Shown one piece after another: positions 63,865 to 64,000 of a stretch of 64,000 nt of DNA; position 1 is the first letter of the stretch, and each line of letters starts with the position of its first letter. Source of the stretch: Oscillatoriales cyanobacterium CG2_30_40_61 (GTDB lineage Bacteria; Cyanobacteriota; Cyanobacteriia; Cyanobacteriales; Microcoleaceae). Location: assembly GCA_001873365.1 (NCBI GenBank), contig MNYZ01000107.1:1-64000 (forward strand), read 5' to 3'. The notes beneath the pieces were generated by a model, which worked only from the letters and a program-made list of their open reading frames with translations, was not told where the DNA came from and did no database searches. A program made the position numbers and the translations under genes.

Positions 63865-64000
63865 TTACTCTAACGGGGATTGTTGTTGATTCAATTCTTC
63901 CTGGGTGACACAACACTCAGGACTAACTTGAACTGATAGATTTTCTTCCCCACGATTAATATCAAAATTCAGAGGAATGTACAACAATGAAGAAGTAATC
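63865..64000 (-). CDS. Partial CDS running off the window end
   Basis: Only the last 44 codons or so lie inside the window. They read ITSSLLYIPLNFDINRGEEN, LSVQVSPECC and VTQEELNQQQSPLE-stop (TAA at 63865-63867). Clean coding-like composition suggests the 3' end of a real gene that begins beyond 64000. It cannot be identified from this part. Confidence 0.45.
   Translation of the reverse strand, partial: ITSSLLYIPLNFDINRGEENLSVQVSPECCVTQEELNQQQSPLE

Noticed and set aside
1-64000. Prophage or large integrative element
   Set aside because: Only one phage-type gene (GH108) and no integrase, capsid, terminase or att repeats.

Overview
The window reads as a chromosomal segment of a filamentous, Planktothrix/Oscillatoria-like cyanobacterium. 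Evidence: frequent HIP1 octamers (GCGATCGC), a photosystem II gene (psbI), Ycf39, a phycobilin lyase of the CpcS/CpeS type, KaiB-type proteins, DUF2949 and DUF3769 proteins, and many small dispersed repeats. I found no rRNA, tRNA or CRISPR array. The genus is inference; the phylum is well supported.

Layout. 0-1.1 kb: a REP-associated tyrosine transposase (RAYT) bracketed by GAAACCGGGTTTC palindromes. 1.0-7.2 kb (minus strand): a nucleoside phosphorylase-like enzyme, a previously uncalled 58-aa zinc-ribbon protein, and a likely operon of two KaiB-like proteins plus a five-PAS/GAF/GGDEF diguanylate cyclase, preceded by an Hsp20. 7.5-9.6 kb: clpP-clpX. 9.7-21.3 kb: a cell-surface/polysaccharide region (secreted GH39-like glycosidase, Spy-like protein, esterase, ABC exporter with an odd histidine-kinase-like tail, two GT4 enzymes, a GT-C enzyme, an acyltransferase, a GT2-GtrA fusion). 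21.4-28.0 kb: gloB, a broken vapBC, rplI, a two-gene ATPase + TOPRIM-like cassette inserted between rplI and dnaB, and dnaB with a 141-aa mini-intein. 28.0-31.4 kb: FKBP isomerase, phasin-like protein, an IS200/IS605 element with a deleted tnpA and a full-length tnpB, a zinc-ribbon membrane protein and a frameshifted coiled-coil gene. 31.6-41.3 kb: hemC, GH108 lysozyme-like protein, GT4, LD-carboxypeptidase, cpcS-type lyase, GH38 alpha-mannosidase, a conserved unknown, and psbI (too short for normal ORF cut-offs). 41.5-51 kb: DUF3769/LptD-like outer membrane protein, small unknowns, TPR-methyltransferase, DUF29, gcvP. 51-54.4 kb: a second ATPase + PIN-like nuclease pair, divergent from an alpha/beta hydrolase. 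54.5-61.4 kb: housekeeping (trpC, aminotransferase, DUF2949, DUF192, an atypical NblR-like response regulator, nadK, ycf39). 61.5-64 kb: a toxin-antitoxin-like graveyard with a ParD-like gene, a BECR-type toxin candidate with a neighbour, and two genes cut by single in-frame stops.

How the genes work together. Core genes (clpPX, rplI, dnaB, hemC, trpC, gcvP, nadK, psbI, ycf39) alternate with accessory insertions. The strongest candidates for an undescribed system are (i) the translationally coupled DUF3696-type ATPase plus TOPRIM-like protein that splits rplI from dnaB, (ii) the ATPase plus PIN-like pair with the divergent hydrolase at 51-54.4 kb, and (iii) the KaiB-KaiB-diguanylate cyclase operon without KaiA or KaiC. 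(i) and (ii) look like anti-phage modules by architecture; that role is inference. Several small genes are visibly decaying (tnpA, vapC, three interrupted small genes), which suggests recent turnover of mobile and toxin-antitoxin DNA.
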